64,000 nt of DNA from an uncultured Eubacteriales bacterium (lineage in GTDB: Bacteria > Bacillota > Clostridia > Oscillospirales > Acutalibacteraceae), in assembly GCA_934630515.1 (NCBI GenBank), contig CAKTVV010000005.1:76524-140523 (forward strand), written 5' to 3'. A model generated the notes under the pieces. The model ran no database searches and was not told the DNA's origin. It worked only from the letters and a program-made list of their open reading frames with translations. A program made the position numbers and the translations under genes. Of this stretch, positions 53,650 to 61,533 are shown piece after piece (position 1 is the stretch's first letter; each line of letters begins with the position of its first letter).

Positions 53650-54332
53650 GCTTTTGCTTTGGTCTGGTCGGTCTCGACCGGCACTACGTCCTTAAATACC
53701 GCCCGCCGCCGGGAGCCGATGACCCGATCCCGGTGGAGAGAGCCGAAATACCACTCCCGGCACTGCACCGTGTCCTCGATGCCGCCTAAAAACAGGCTGA
53801 CGCCGTCCATGGTGCTGCGGGGGTTGAGCCGTGCCGCCGCCGTGCGGGCGGGGACATGGGTGAGGATATAATCCACCCGGTTGCCGGCGGCTGCCAGCCG
53901 CTGGAGCCCGTGGCGCATCTCCGCCTCGGTGGGCATTTCCTCCGGCCACCAGCTTTTCCCCGGCTCCCGGAATTCTCGGTCGTCGCTCTCGCCGCCGCCG
54001 AAGGTGAAGAAGGTGCGCCCCTCCAGCGTGTAGATCTCCCCCCGGAGCAGGTGGACCAGCCGGTTGTTGAGGAGCTGTGCCTGTCCGCCGTGCCATTCCT
54101 CGGTGGGGTAGTCCGCCAGCTGATCGAAGTTTTCGTGGCGCCCGTCCAGAAAGGCGATGGTGTATTTTTGCTTGCCGATGCGGCGCAGCAGCTTTTGCTC
54201 GGCGGCAGAGCCGTCCCAGACGAAGCCGAAATCCCCGCATACCAGCAGAATATCGCCTTTTTTCAGGCGGCGCAGCGCCGGATCGGACAGCCGAGCCGGG
54301 TCGCCGTGCATATCGCCGGTCACATAAACCAT
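53646..54332 (-). CDS. metallophosphoesterase
   Basis: 228 aa from ATG 54332 with AAAGGAGG upstream. The calcineurin-like metal-binding blocks are visible: VTGDMHGD, LLVCGDFGFVWDG, LDGRHENF (GNHE variant) and ILTHVPA. The family hydrolyses phosphomono- or diesters with two metal ions; the substrate is not predictable. It is convergent with the UDG gene and overlaps its end by 4 bp. Confidence 0.85.
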   Translation of the reverse strand: MVYVTGDMHGDPARLSDPALRRLKKGDILLVCGDFGFVWDGSAAEQKLLRRIGKQKYTIAFLDGRHENFDQLADYPTEEWHGGQAQLLNNRLVHLLRGEIYTLEGRTFFTFGGGESDDREFREPGKSWWPEEMPTEAEMRHGLQRLAAAGNRVDYILTHVPARTAAARLNPRSTMDGVSLFLGGIEDTVQCREWYFGSLHRDRVIGSRRRAVFKDVVPVETDQTKAKA

Positions 54333-54362
54333 GAGGGTGCCTCCTTTTGATGAAAAAACCGT

Positions 54363-54390
54363 TTGCATTGCCACCGATTTGTGGTATACT
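54363..54390 (+). promoter_or_regulatory. promoter of the DD-carboxypeptidase-like gene
   Basis: -35 TTGCAT (54363-54368), 16-bp spacer, -10 TATACT (54385-54390). Confidence 0.65.
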
Positions 54391-54445
54391 GGTGCAGACG
54401 CTTGTGCTTTTCCTACATTATACTACGAATACGGTGGGGTTGTCT

Positions 54446-55837
54446 ATGCTTAAAAAACGATTGGCTGCATTTTTTCTGTGCGGAGCGTTGCTGACCGGGC
54501 TGGCGGCGGCTGTGCCGGTGTGCGCCGAGACGGCGGAGGGGCAGATCTCCGGCTATACGCTGCCGGAGGATCGCCCGGTGTATTCCGACACGGCGCTGCT
54601 GGTGAATCTGGGCAGCCGGATCGAGCAGGATACGGTGCTGTATGCCCGTGAGGCGGACACCGTGCGGGCGCCCGGCGCCATGGTGCGGTATATGGTGGTG
54701 GCGTATGCCCTCTCCCGGATACAGGAGCTGGGGCTGGATATGGATACCGCCACCGGCACCTATACGCTGGAGATGTTCAACGGCTTCGTCGCCGGCACCG
54801 GCGTCCCCACCGCCAATATGCAATACGGCGAGACCTGGACGCTGCGGGATCTGATAGCGGCGTCGTTTTTGCAGAGCGCCAGCGATGCGGTGACGACGCT
54901 GGCGTTCGCCATCGACGGCGGCGTGAAGGAATATGTCAAGGGCATGAATAAGCTGGCGGATACGCTGGGCTGCGACTATACCCATTTCGGCAATGTGACC
55001 GGGCTGGATTCCCTCAGCCAGTATACCACCGCCCGGGATATGTACCGGATCATCCGGTACGCCCAGACGTTTTCCGCCTTTGAGGGGCTGGTGTCCTCCC
55101 GGCAGTATACCGTCAAGCCGGTGTCCGGCGGCAAGGAGCGGACGCTGGTGTCGGTCAATCATATGCAGCAGTCCTCCAGCCCCTATTATTATGCGCCGCT
55201 GGTGTTCAGCCGCACGGGGCTGTCCGATCACGAGGGGCGCACCTGCGCCTCGGTGGCACGGGACAGCGGGTATGAATATCTGGTGGTGGTGATGAGCGCC
55301 CCGGAGAAGAACGAGGCGGGGGAGAGCGGGATCCACTATCGGGATACTCGCACGCTGTTCCGCTGGGCGTTCAACAGCTTCCGCTACACCACCGTGCTGG
55401 CGAAAAGCGAGATCTTAGCCACCGTCAAGGTGGAGCTGGCATGGAACACCGACCGGGTGAATCTGGTGCCTCAAGAGGAGTATGCCACCGTGGTGGAATC
55501 CAACCTCAAGGCGGATCAGATCATCAAAAAGATCACCGTCAACAAGCAAAAGGTGACGGCGCCGGTGGAAAAGGGCACGGTGCTGGGCAAGGTAGAGCTG
55601 ATCGTCAATGTGGATCAGAAGATCGGCGAGGTGCCGCTGGTCGCCAGCGATACCATCAATCGGAGCTGGCTGCTGTATGCCTGGAGCTGCGTGTCCGACT
55701 TTTTCACCTCGGTGTGGTTTCTGCTGGGGGTGGCGGTGCTGCTCCTGCTGCTGATCGGCTACGCCGTCCTCAATGTGGTCTATAACCGGCGGCGGCAGAA
55801 GGATCGGCTGGGGCGGGTCAAGCCGCCCCGCTCCTGA
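54446..55837 (+). CDS. S11 D-alanyl-D-alanine carboxypeptidase homologue with altered active site
   Basis: 463 aa: signal peptide ending near VCAET, a penicillin-binding-protein 5-like domain, a C-terminal beta domain (ILATVKVELAWNTDRVNLVP) and a C-terminal transmembrane helix with a basic tail. The fold is clear, but each catalytic motif is changed. SxxK, expected in the RAPGAMVRYM segment, reads AMVR; SxN reads SAS; KTG reads RTG. It therefore looks like a non-enzymatic homologue, perhaps a peptidoglycan-binding or regulatory protein. ATG 54446 is chosen for the signal peptide. Confidence 0.85.
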   Translation: MLKKRLAAFFLCGALLTGLAAAVPVCAETAEGQISGYTLPEDRPVYSDTALLVNLGSRIEQDTVLYAREADTVRAPGAMVRYMVVAYALSRIQELGLDMDTATGTYTLEMFNGFVAGTGVPTANMQYGETWTLRDLIAASFLQSASDAVTTLAFAIDGGVKEYVKGMNKLADTLGCDYTHFGNVTGLDSLSQYTTARDMYRIIRYAQTFSAFEGLVSSRQYTVKPVSGGKERTLVSVNHMQQSSSPYYYAPLVFSRTGLSDHEGRTCASVARDSGYEYLVVVMSAPEKNEAGESGIHYRDTRTLFRWAFNSFRYTTVLAKSEILATVKVELAWNTDRVNLVPQEEYATVVESNLKADQIIKKITVNKQKVTAPVEKGTVLGKVELIVNVDQKIGEVPLVASDTINRSWLLYAWSCVSDFFTSVWFLLGVAVLLLLLIGYAVLNVVYNRRRQKDRLGRVKPPRS

Positions 55838-55849
55838 TAAGGAGTGGCT

Positions 55850-56716
55850 ATGACGATGTATACGGAGCCACGGCTCACCGATATGAGTTATATCCGCTCG
55901 CTGCTGGAACGGCACGGCTTTCGGTTTTCCAAAAAGCTGGGGCAGAATTTTCTGATCAACCCTTCCGTGTGTCCCCGCATGGCGGAGGCTTGCGGCTGCA
56001 CCCCCGAGACAGGGGTGCTGGAGATCGGCCCCGGCTTCGGCGTGCTGACCCGGGAGCTGTCTCTGCGGGCGGGAAAGGTGGTCGCCATCGAGCTGGATGA
56101 CCGTTTGCCGCCGGTGCTGGCGGAGACGCTGGCGGGACGGGAGAATGTGGAGATCGTCTCCGGAGATTGCATGAAGCTGGATCTGGCGGCGCTGCTGCGG
56201 GAGAAGTTTGGGGACCGTCCGGTGGCGGTGTGCGCCAATCTGCCCTATTATATTACCTCTCCGATCTTGATGAACCTGCTGGAGAGCCGCCTGCCGGTGA
56301 CCGGCATCACGGTGATGGTGCAAAAGGAGGCGGCGCAGCGGCTGTGCGCCCGCCCCGGTACCCGGGAGGCGGGGGCGGTGACGCTGGCGGTGCAATACTA
56401 TGCGCAGGCGGAGACGCTGTTTTCCGTGTCCCGGGGCAGCTTTATGCCTGCCCCAAACGTGGATAGTGCCGTGATCCGGCTGACGGTGCGCCCGGAACCG
56501 CCCTGTGCCGTGCAGGATGAACAGCAGCTGTTCCGGCTGATCCGGGCGGGGTTCGGACAGCGGCGCAAGACCCTGCCGAACTCGCTGTCTGCAGCCGGGT
56601 TCAGCCGGGACGCCATTCAGGCGGCGCTGGCTGCCGGCGGGATCGCTCCCACTGCCCGGGCGGAGGAGCTGACGCTGGAGCAGTTCGCCGTTCTCTCCGA
56701 TCATCTATCCGTATAA
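55850..56716 (+). CDS. rsmA: 16S rRNA (adenine1518/1519-N6)-dimethyltransferase
   Basis: 288 aa. Signatures: KKLGQNFLINPSV, SAM motif GPGFGVLTREL and catalytic NLPYYITSPI. It dimethylates two adjacent adenines in the 3' hairpin of 16S rRNA late in 30S assembly. ATG 55850 follows AAGGAG at a normal distance. It starts 12 bp behind the carboxypeptidase-like gene and shares its transcript. Confidence 0.96.
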   Translation: MTMYTEPRLTDMSYIRSLLERHGFRFSKKLGQNFLINPSVCPRMAEACGCTPETGVLEIGPGFGVLTRELSLRAGKVVAIELDDRLPPVLAETLAGRENVEIVSGDCMKLDLAALLREKFGDRPVAVCANLPYYITSPILMNLLESRLPVTGITVMVQKEAAQRLCARPGTREAGAVTLAVQYYAQAETLFSVSRGSFMPAPNVDSAVIRLTVRPEPPCAVQDEQQLFRLIRAGFGQRRKTLPNSLSAAGFSRDAIQAALAAGGIAPTARAEELTLEQFAVLSDHLSV

Positions 56717-56727
56717 TATAGCGCAAG

Positions 56728-56762
56728 AGCCGCCATCGGCTAAAACCGATGGCGGCTTTTTT
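56728..56762 (+). terminator. intrinsic terminator after rsmA
   Basis: A 12-bp stem (56728-56739 with 56746-56757) with a TTTTTT tail. Confidence 0.9.
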
Positions 56763-56772
56763 CATAGGTGGA

Positions 56773-57615
56773 TTATTCTGCGGAGTCGGCACAGAGCTCC
56801 ACCGTGACCCGGCCGACCCCGCCGCTGAGCTTTACTGCTGCAGCCCCGGTGCCGATGACGGTGCCGTCCTGCACCTCGTCGCCGTCCACGGTCATGCGGC
56901 CGACCCCTTTTTCGATGTTCAGCCGATAATCCTCCCGGCTGCCCAGCAGGGTGAGCTCGGTGGCGCCAACCCCCATATCCAGCGAGCAATCGCCGGTGAG
57001 CCGGGCGGTCAGCTCTGTTTTACCCACGCCCATATCCATGTCCAGCTCGTGCAGGCTGCCGTCCTCGATCACCAGCTGCCCGGCGCCGCCGTCGATGTCC
57101 GCCTCCTTTGTGGCGGTGAGGGAGCCGGCACGAAATTTCCCGGCGCCCAGATCGAAATCCAGCACGGCGGCGGTCAGGGTATCGATGTCCACCTTCCCAG
57201 CGCCGGTGTCCAGCTTGACGGTATCCAAAGCGGCATCCGCCGGCACGGTCAGGTGGCAATAGGCGTCGTTGGCGTAGGAGAAAATGGCGGTCTGCTTTTG
57301 CCGGATCTTCCAGACGCCGTCGGACTCCTGTACGGTCAGCTGCGTCAGATTGCTTTCCAGCCGGAAGGCGTCGCCGGTGCGGATCGTCAGCGTGGCGGCG
57401 CCCAGCTCCAGCTCCAGACCGGTAATGGAACCGGCAGGGGTATAGGTCCGGACTTCTCCAAGGCTGGCTCCGGCGCCGGCATCGGCGGAGCGGTGGTGCC
57501 CCAATACTCCGGAAAGAAAGAACAGCCCGCTGACGATGCCGCCGAGGATGGCGACGCACAGGGCGACCGCCAGCGCCATCGCCGCATATTGGATGCCTCG
57601 CTGCCAGGCTTTCAC
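56773..57615 (-). CDS. DUF4097 family beta-strand repeat membrane protein
   Basis: 280 aa: one N-terminal transmembrane helix (about 12-36) and an extracellular repeat domain of short beta strands with recurring GAGKVDIDTL / GVGKTELTA / GVGATELTLL units, forming the right-handed repeat typical of DUF4097 (LiaG-like) proteins. These often accompany LiaF-like membrane proteins in cell-envelope stress loci. It overlaps the LiaF-like gene by 4 bp. Confidence 0.88.
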   Translation of the reverse strand: MKAWQRGIQYAAMALAVALCVAILGGIVSGLFFLSGVLGHHRSADAGAGASLGEVRTYTPAGSITGLELELGAATLTIRTGDAFRLESNLTQLTVQESDGVWKIRQKQTAIFSYANDAYCHLTVPADAALDTVKLDTGAGKVDIDTLTAAVLDFDLGAGKFRAGSLTATKEADIDGGAGQLVIEDGSLHELDMDMGVGKTELTARLTGDCSLDMGVGATELTLLGSREDYRLNIEKGVGRMTVDGDEVQDGTVIGTGAAAVKLSGGVGRVTVELCADSAE

Positions 57616-58295
57616 TGAATGTCCACCCCCCCGAACAGACAGGTGCCGTTCACATAGACGGTGGGAACACCGGGGATGGTGGTGCGGTGCGCCTTGTCGG
57701 AGATGCCGCCGAACAGCGAGTCGGAGTGGATCTGCACATTGATCGACGGGGGCAGCAGAATGTCGATGCCGCCGAAGGTGGCGCTGGCGTGGATGACACA
57801 GTCACGTTCGATGAGCGCTCCCCGCAGATCGCATTTGACCCCGCCGAATACGGCGGTCAGCTCCGCCCCCTCGAACACCTCGCCGTCACACCGCAGCTCG
57901 GAGCCGGAAAAGGCGGCATAGGCGGTGCGGATGCGGCTGCCGTCGGGGGTCGGCCCGGCGTAGGCGGGCTGCAGCTTGCGCCCGAACCCGTTGCCGAAGA
58001 TCAGCTTTAAGCCGATCAGCACGATCACCACCGGGATCGCCAGCTTCCACAGCAGGTCGAAGCTCAGCACATCCTGGCAGCACAGCAGTAAAAACACGCC
58101 CAGCAGCAGCCCGATGAGATTGCCCAGCTTTTCCCGCTCGGTGATCAGCCCGATCAGGCAGGGGACGATGAGAAACAGCGTCCACCAGCCGTCGAAAAAC
58201 AGGGTGAAGCTGATGAGGTTCAGCGCTTTCAGCCCATACAGCACGCCGATGGCGACCAGCGCTACGCCCCAGAGAATTTTGGTACTACGTTTCAT
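57612..58295 (-). CDS. LiaF-like membrane protein (LiaI/LiaF-type transmembrane domain)
   Basis: 227 aa. Four hydrophobic helices in the first about 100 residues (starting STKILWGVALVAIGVLYGLK, a LiaF/DUF5668-type opening). The C-terminal beta domain has ELTAVFGGVKCDLRGA, HASATFGGIDILLPP and NGTCLFGGVDI, the repeated FGG strands of LiaF proteins. LiaF restrains the LiaRS two-component system in bacilli; here no kinase or regulator gene is adjacent. Ribosome site GGAGG. Confidence 0.85.
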   Translation of the reverse strand: MKRSTKILWGVALVAIGVLYGLKALNLISFTLFFDGWWTLFLIVPCLIGLITEREKLGNLIGLLLGVFLLLCCQDVLSFDLLWKLAIPVVIVLIGLKLIFGNGFGRKLQPAYAGPTPDGSRIRTAYAAFSGSELRCDGEVFEGAELTAVFGGVKCDLRGALIERDCVIHASATFGGIDILLPPSINVQIHSDSLFGGISDKAHRTTIPGVPTVYVNGTCLFGGVDIQ

Positions 58296-58343
58296 GGTGA
58301 CACACCTCCAAAGCCTCCGGCGGTAACCGCCGGGTACAGGAGC

Positions 58344-58372
58344 AGTATACAATGAACGCCGTGTCTTGTAAA
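58344..58372 (-). promoter_or_regulatory. promoter of LiaF-like/DUF4097 pair
   Basis: Read leftward: -35 TTTACA (58367-58372), 17-bp spacer, -10 TATACT (58344-58349). Confidence 0.75.
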
Positions 58373-58383
58373 GAGCCGGAGAA

Positions 58384-58415
58384 AAAATGTAAGATTTGCC
58401 GTCCAAAATGTAAGA
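58384..58415. repeat. two direct repeats 21 bp apart (candidate activator site)
   Basis: AAAATGTAAGA occurs at 58384-58394 and again at 58405-58415, exactly two helical turns apart. The pair sits 12 bp upstream of the -35 of the leftward LiaF-like promoter and about 25 bp upstream of the rightward DUF4349 promoter. This is the spacing expected for a dimeric response regulator serving either or both genes. Confidence 0.6.
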
Positions 58416-58438
58416 AATAACGGTTACAAAACTGTCAT

Positions 58439-58467
58439 TTGCCAAACAGGTGGCTATATGGTATGAT
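58439..58467 (+). promoter_or_regulatory. promoter of DUF4349 lipoprotein gene
   Basis: -35 TTGCCA (58439-58444), 17-bp spacer, -10 TATGAT (58462-58467). Confidence 0.7.
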
Positions 58468-58502
58468 AAATTCATCAAAAGCACCGAAAGGAGCTGTATG
58501 CT

Positions 58503-59393
58503 ATGAAAAAGCGCATCGGACTGTGTCTTTTGGCGCTGTGTCTGCTGGTGGGGCTGACCGCCTGCGGCGCCGGGGCTAAGATGGATACCCGGATGACGGC
58601 GGAGGATGTCTACACGACCGCCGAGGAAGACGGCAGCGTGTCCGGTGCTGCCGCCCGGCGCAAGGTGATCGTCACCGCCAGCTATGAGGTACAGACGCAA
58701 AAATTCACCGAGGCGGTGCAGCAGCTGGAGACGCTGGTGCGGGAGCAGGGCGGCTATGTGGAGGAGTCCGACATCAGCGGCGAATCCACCGATAACGGCA
58801 GCGGCTATTATGTCCTGCGCCTGCCTACCGATAAGGTGGAGGGCTTCGGGGCGGCGCTGGCGCAGGTGGGGGCGGTGCAGAGCCATTCCCGCAGCGAGGA
58901 GGATATCACCGACCAATACTACGATACCGACGCTCATATCAAGGCAAAGACCGCCCAGCGGGATCGGCTGCTGGCGCTCATCGAACGGGCGGAGAATCTG
59001 GACACGCTCCTCCGGCTGGAGCAGGAGCTGGCGGAGGTGCAGGGTGAGCTGGACAGCCTGACGGGACAGCTCAAGCGGTATGACAACCAGGTCTCCTATG
59101 CCTTGGTGCGGGTGCGCCTGTATCAGACCGCCCTGACCCGCAGCGGGAATACGCCGTATGGCTCCCGGCTGGCGCAGGCGTTTACCGGGACGTTCTCCAC
59201 GGCGCTGGAGGTGTTCAAAGACATCGGCATTGTGCTGGTGTGGATGCTGCCGTTCCTGCTGCTTGTAGCCGTAGTGGTGCTGATCGTGCTGCTGGCGACC
59301 CGCAGGCAGCGGCGGCAGCGCAAGGCGCGGCGGCAGCAGGGCCGGGTATACACCCCGCCCACACAGCCGCCGGCGCATACGCCCGAACCGTAA
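58503..59393 (+). CDS. DUF4349 domain lipoprotein
   Basis: 296 aa. Lipobox LTACG (Cys at about residue 21). The DUF4349 domain has VIVTASYEVQTQKFTEAVQQ, the YVLRLPTDKVEGF strand, a long coiled coil with RLEQELAEVQGELDSLTGQL, and a C-terminal transmembrane helix with a very basic tail (RRQRRQRKARRQQGR). It is thus anchored at both ends in the membrane. Function unknown. Confidence 0.88.
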   Translation: MKKRIGLCLLALCLLVGLTACGAGAKMDTRMTAEDVYTTAEEDGSVSGAAARRKVIVTASYEVQTQKFTEAVQQLETLVREQGGYVEESDISGESTDNGSGYYVLRLPTDKVEGFGAALAQVGAVQSHSRSEEDITDQYYDTDAHIKAKTAQRDRLLALIERAENLDTLLRLEQELAEVQGELDSLTGQLKRYDNQVSYALVRVRLYQTALTRSGNTPYGSRLAQAFTGTFSTALEVFKDIGIVLVWMLPFLLLVAVVVLIVLLATRRQRRQRKARRQQGRVYTPPTQPPAHTPEP

Positions 59394-59399
59394 ACGGCG

Positions 59400-59440
59400 T
59401 GCAGGGCTGCTCTTTTCGGAGGGCAGCTCTGCATTTTTTT
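59400..59440 (+). terminator. intrinsic terminator of DUF4349 gene
   Basis: An imperfect stem (TGCAGGGCTGCTC with GAGGGCAGCTCTGCA) followed by seven T residues. Confidence 0.75.
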
Positions 59441-59498
59441 GGATTTTTTGCAACCTTGTTCGGATATTTGCGGCTTAGAGGGTGAAAGGGGGGAGACG

Positions 59499-60059
59499 AT
59501 GGAGGATCGGCAGATCGTCGAGCTGTATTGGCAGCGGCAGGAGCAAGCCATCCGGGAGACCGACCGGGCGTATGGGAAGACACTGCAGGGGCTGTCGTAT
59601 CGGATCGTATCCGATTGGGAGGATAGCCGGGAGTGCGTCAACGATACCTATTGGCACACCTGGAGCTCCCTGCCGCCCCATAGGCCAGAGTCCCTGTGCG
59701 CCTATGTGATCCGGATCGTGCGGCAGGTGTCCATTGACCGCTACCGCCGCCGCAAGGCGGAGAAACGGGGCGGCACGGAATACGCCGCCTCGCTGGAGGA
59801 GCTGGCGGACTGCGTCAGCGGCGCCGAAACGCCCCAGAGCGAGGCAGAGGGCGCAGCGCTGGCGGCTGCCGTCGGACGGTGGCTGTCCGCTCAGCCGGAG
59901 CCGGTGCAGCAGGCGTTTATGCAGCGGTATTTTTATGCCGAGCCGATCGCTGCCATCGCCGCCCGCCTGCATGAGCCGCAGGGCAGTGTCAAGAGCCGGC
60001 TTTGCCGGGCCCGGCAGGCACTGCGGCAATATCTGGAACAGGAAGGATGGGACGTATGA
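59499..60059 (+). CDS. ECF-type RNA polymerase sigma factor
   Basis: 186 aa. Region 2 is visible as ECVNDTYWHTWSSLPPHRPE and CAYVIRIVRQVSIDRYRRRK; region 4 as FMQRYFYAEPIAAIAARLHE and GSVKSRLCRARQALRQYLEQ. It would redirect RNA polymerase when released from an anti-sigma protein. Its TGA overlaps the ATG of the next gene, a membrane serpin placed where an anti-sigma factor normally sits. Ribosome site AAAGGGGGG. Confidence 0.9.
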   Translation: MEDRQIVELYWQRQEQAIRETDRAYGKTLQGLSYRIVSDWEDSRECVNDTYWHTWSSLPPHRPESLCAYVIRIVRQVSIDRYRRRKAEKRGGTEYAASLEELADCVSGAETPQSEAEGAALAAAVGRWLSAQPEPVQQAFMQRYFYAEPIAAIAARLHEPQGSVKSRLCRARQALRQYLEQEGWDV

Positions 60060-61477
60060 ACAAAGAGCAATTGAGCGACGCCATCGGGCGGGTGGAGGAT
60101 CCTCTGGTAGTGAAGACCGTCCCCCGGCGCAGAAAACGGCGCTGGTGGATCGGTGCGGTGGCGGCGGCTGCCTGCATCGCCGTTGCGGCGGGGGCGGTGC
60201 TGCTGCCGAACCGCCGTCCTGCCGCCGGTCTGCCGGGCAGTGTCCGGATGCTGGCGATGGCGGTATATCCGCCGGAGCTGACCGAGCCGGAGCGGGATGA
60301 CGAGGGAAATTACACCGATCCACAGGCGGGGGAGGACTGGTGGGATCGCTGCTGGGAGAATGACCGCCGAGCGGTGGACACGGTGCCGTCCCTGTCCGCC
60401 TATCAAACCGCCGTCACCCGGCAGTTTTTGTCCGATCGGCAGGGGGAAAACCGGGTGATCTCTCCGCTGAATCTGTATATGGCGCTGGGGATGCTGGCGG
60501 AATGCACCGACGGCGACAGCCGCAGTCAGCTTCTGCAGCTGCTGGGCACCGATACGGTGGAGCAGCTGCGCCAGCGGGTGAACGCTCTGTGGCTGGCGGA
60601 ATACCGGGACAGCCGAGCGGGCATCTGCCGCCTCGCCAACTCCCTGTGGCTGCGGCAGGAGGGCAGCTATCGGCAGAAAACGCTGGATACGTTGGCAAAA
60701 GACTATTTTGCCTCCTCCTTCAGCGGCAAAATGGGGTCCGATGGATATAACCAATCGCTGCGGGGCTGGCTGAACCAGCAGACCAGTGGGTTGCTGAAGC
60801 AGGCGGCGGACGCAGTGGAGCTGCAGGAGAGAACGGTGATCGCACTGGCCAGCACGGTGTATTTCAGCGCCCGGTGGCAGGACGAATTCGACCGGAAGGA
60901 TACCGTGTCCGATACATTCCATGCCACGGCGGGAGACGTGATCTGCGATTACCTGAGACGGGAGAATTGGGATACCGACGTCTATTCCGGCGAGGGCTTT
61001 CGGGCGCTGAGTCTGGAGTTTGGCGCCGATTCCTGCCGGATGTGGTTTGTACTGCCCGATGAGGGCGTGTCCCCGGACACACTGCTGGCAAGCGGCGCAT
61101 GGCTGGGGAATATGGGCGAGGGGCAGACCAGCCGGGTGTCGCTCCGGGTGCCGAAATTCGATGTATCCGGTGATATGGATTTGGCAGCGGGCTTGCAGGC
61201 GTTGGGCGTGACGGATGTGTTTGACGAGGAGCGTGCCGACTTTTCTCCTCTCTCCGACGATGGCGGGTGCCTGACCCGGATTCAGCACGCCGCCCGGGTG
61301 ATGGTGGACGAAGAGGGCTGCACGGCGGCAGCCTTTACCGTGGAGCTGAAGGATGGAAGCATGATGCCTAAGGACCCGCCCCGGGTGGATTTTCATTTGG
61401 ATCGGCCGTTCCTGTTCTATATCACCGGGGACACCGGCAATGTGCTGTTTTCCGGTGTGGTGGAGCAGCCGCAGTAA
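60056..61477 (+). CDS. membrane-anchored serpin in anti-sigma position
   Basis: 473 aa. A short cytoplasmic N-terminus (MNKEQLSDAIGRVEDPLVVK, then a basic RRRKRR) leads into one transmembrane helix (about 30-50) and a complete extracellular serpin domain. Serpin signatures are NRVISPLNLYMALGMLAE, IALASTVYFSARWQDEF, SLRVPKFDVSGDMDL, the hinge DEEGCTAAAFTVEL and the C-terminal DRPFLFYI. By counting from the hinge, P1-P1' falls at or next to SMM in KDGSMMPKDPP. Start overlaps the sigma stop (ATGA). I infer that the N-terminus binds the sigma factor and the serpin senses proteases. Confidence 0.88.
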   Translation: MNKEQLSDAIGRVEDPLVVKTVPRRRKRRWWIGAVAAAACIAVAAGAVLLPNRRPAAGLPGSVRMLAMAVYPPELTEPERDDEGNYTDPQAGEDWWDRCWENDRRAVDTVPSLSAYQTAVTRQFLSDRQGENRVISPLNLYMALGMLAECTDGDSRSQLLQLLGTDTVEQLRQRVNALWLAEYRDSRAGICRLANSLWLRQEGSYRQKTLDTLAKDYFASSFSGKMGSDGYNQSLRGWLNQQTSGLLKQAADAVELQERTVIALASTVYFSARWQDEFDRKDTVSDTFHATAGDVICDYLRRENWDTDVYSGEGFRALSLEFGADSCRMWFVLPDEGVSPDTLLASGAWLGNMGEGQTSRVSLRVPKFDVSGDMDLAAGLQALGVTDVFDEERADFSPLSDDGGCLTRIQHAARVMVDEEGCTAAAFTVELKDGSMMPKDPPRVDFHLDRPFLFYITGDTGNVLFSGVVEQPQ

Positions 61478-61533
61478 ATAATGCTTGCCCTTTGGCGGCG
61501 GATGTGCTACCATGACCGCAGGGAGGGGATCGG

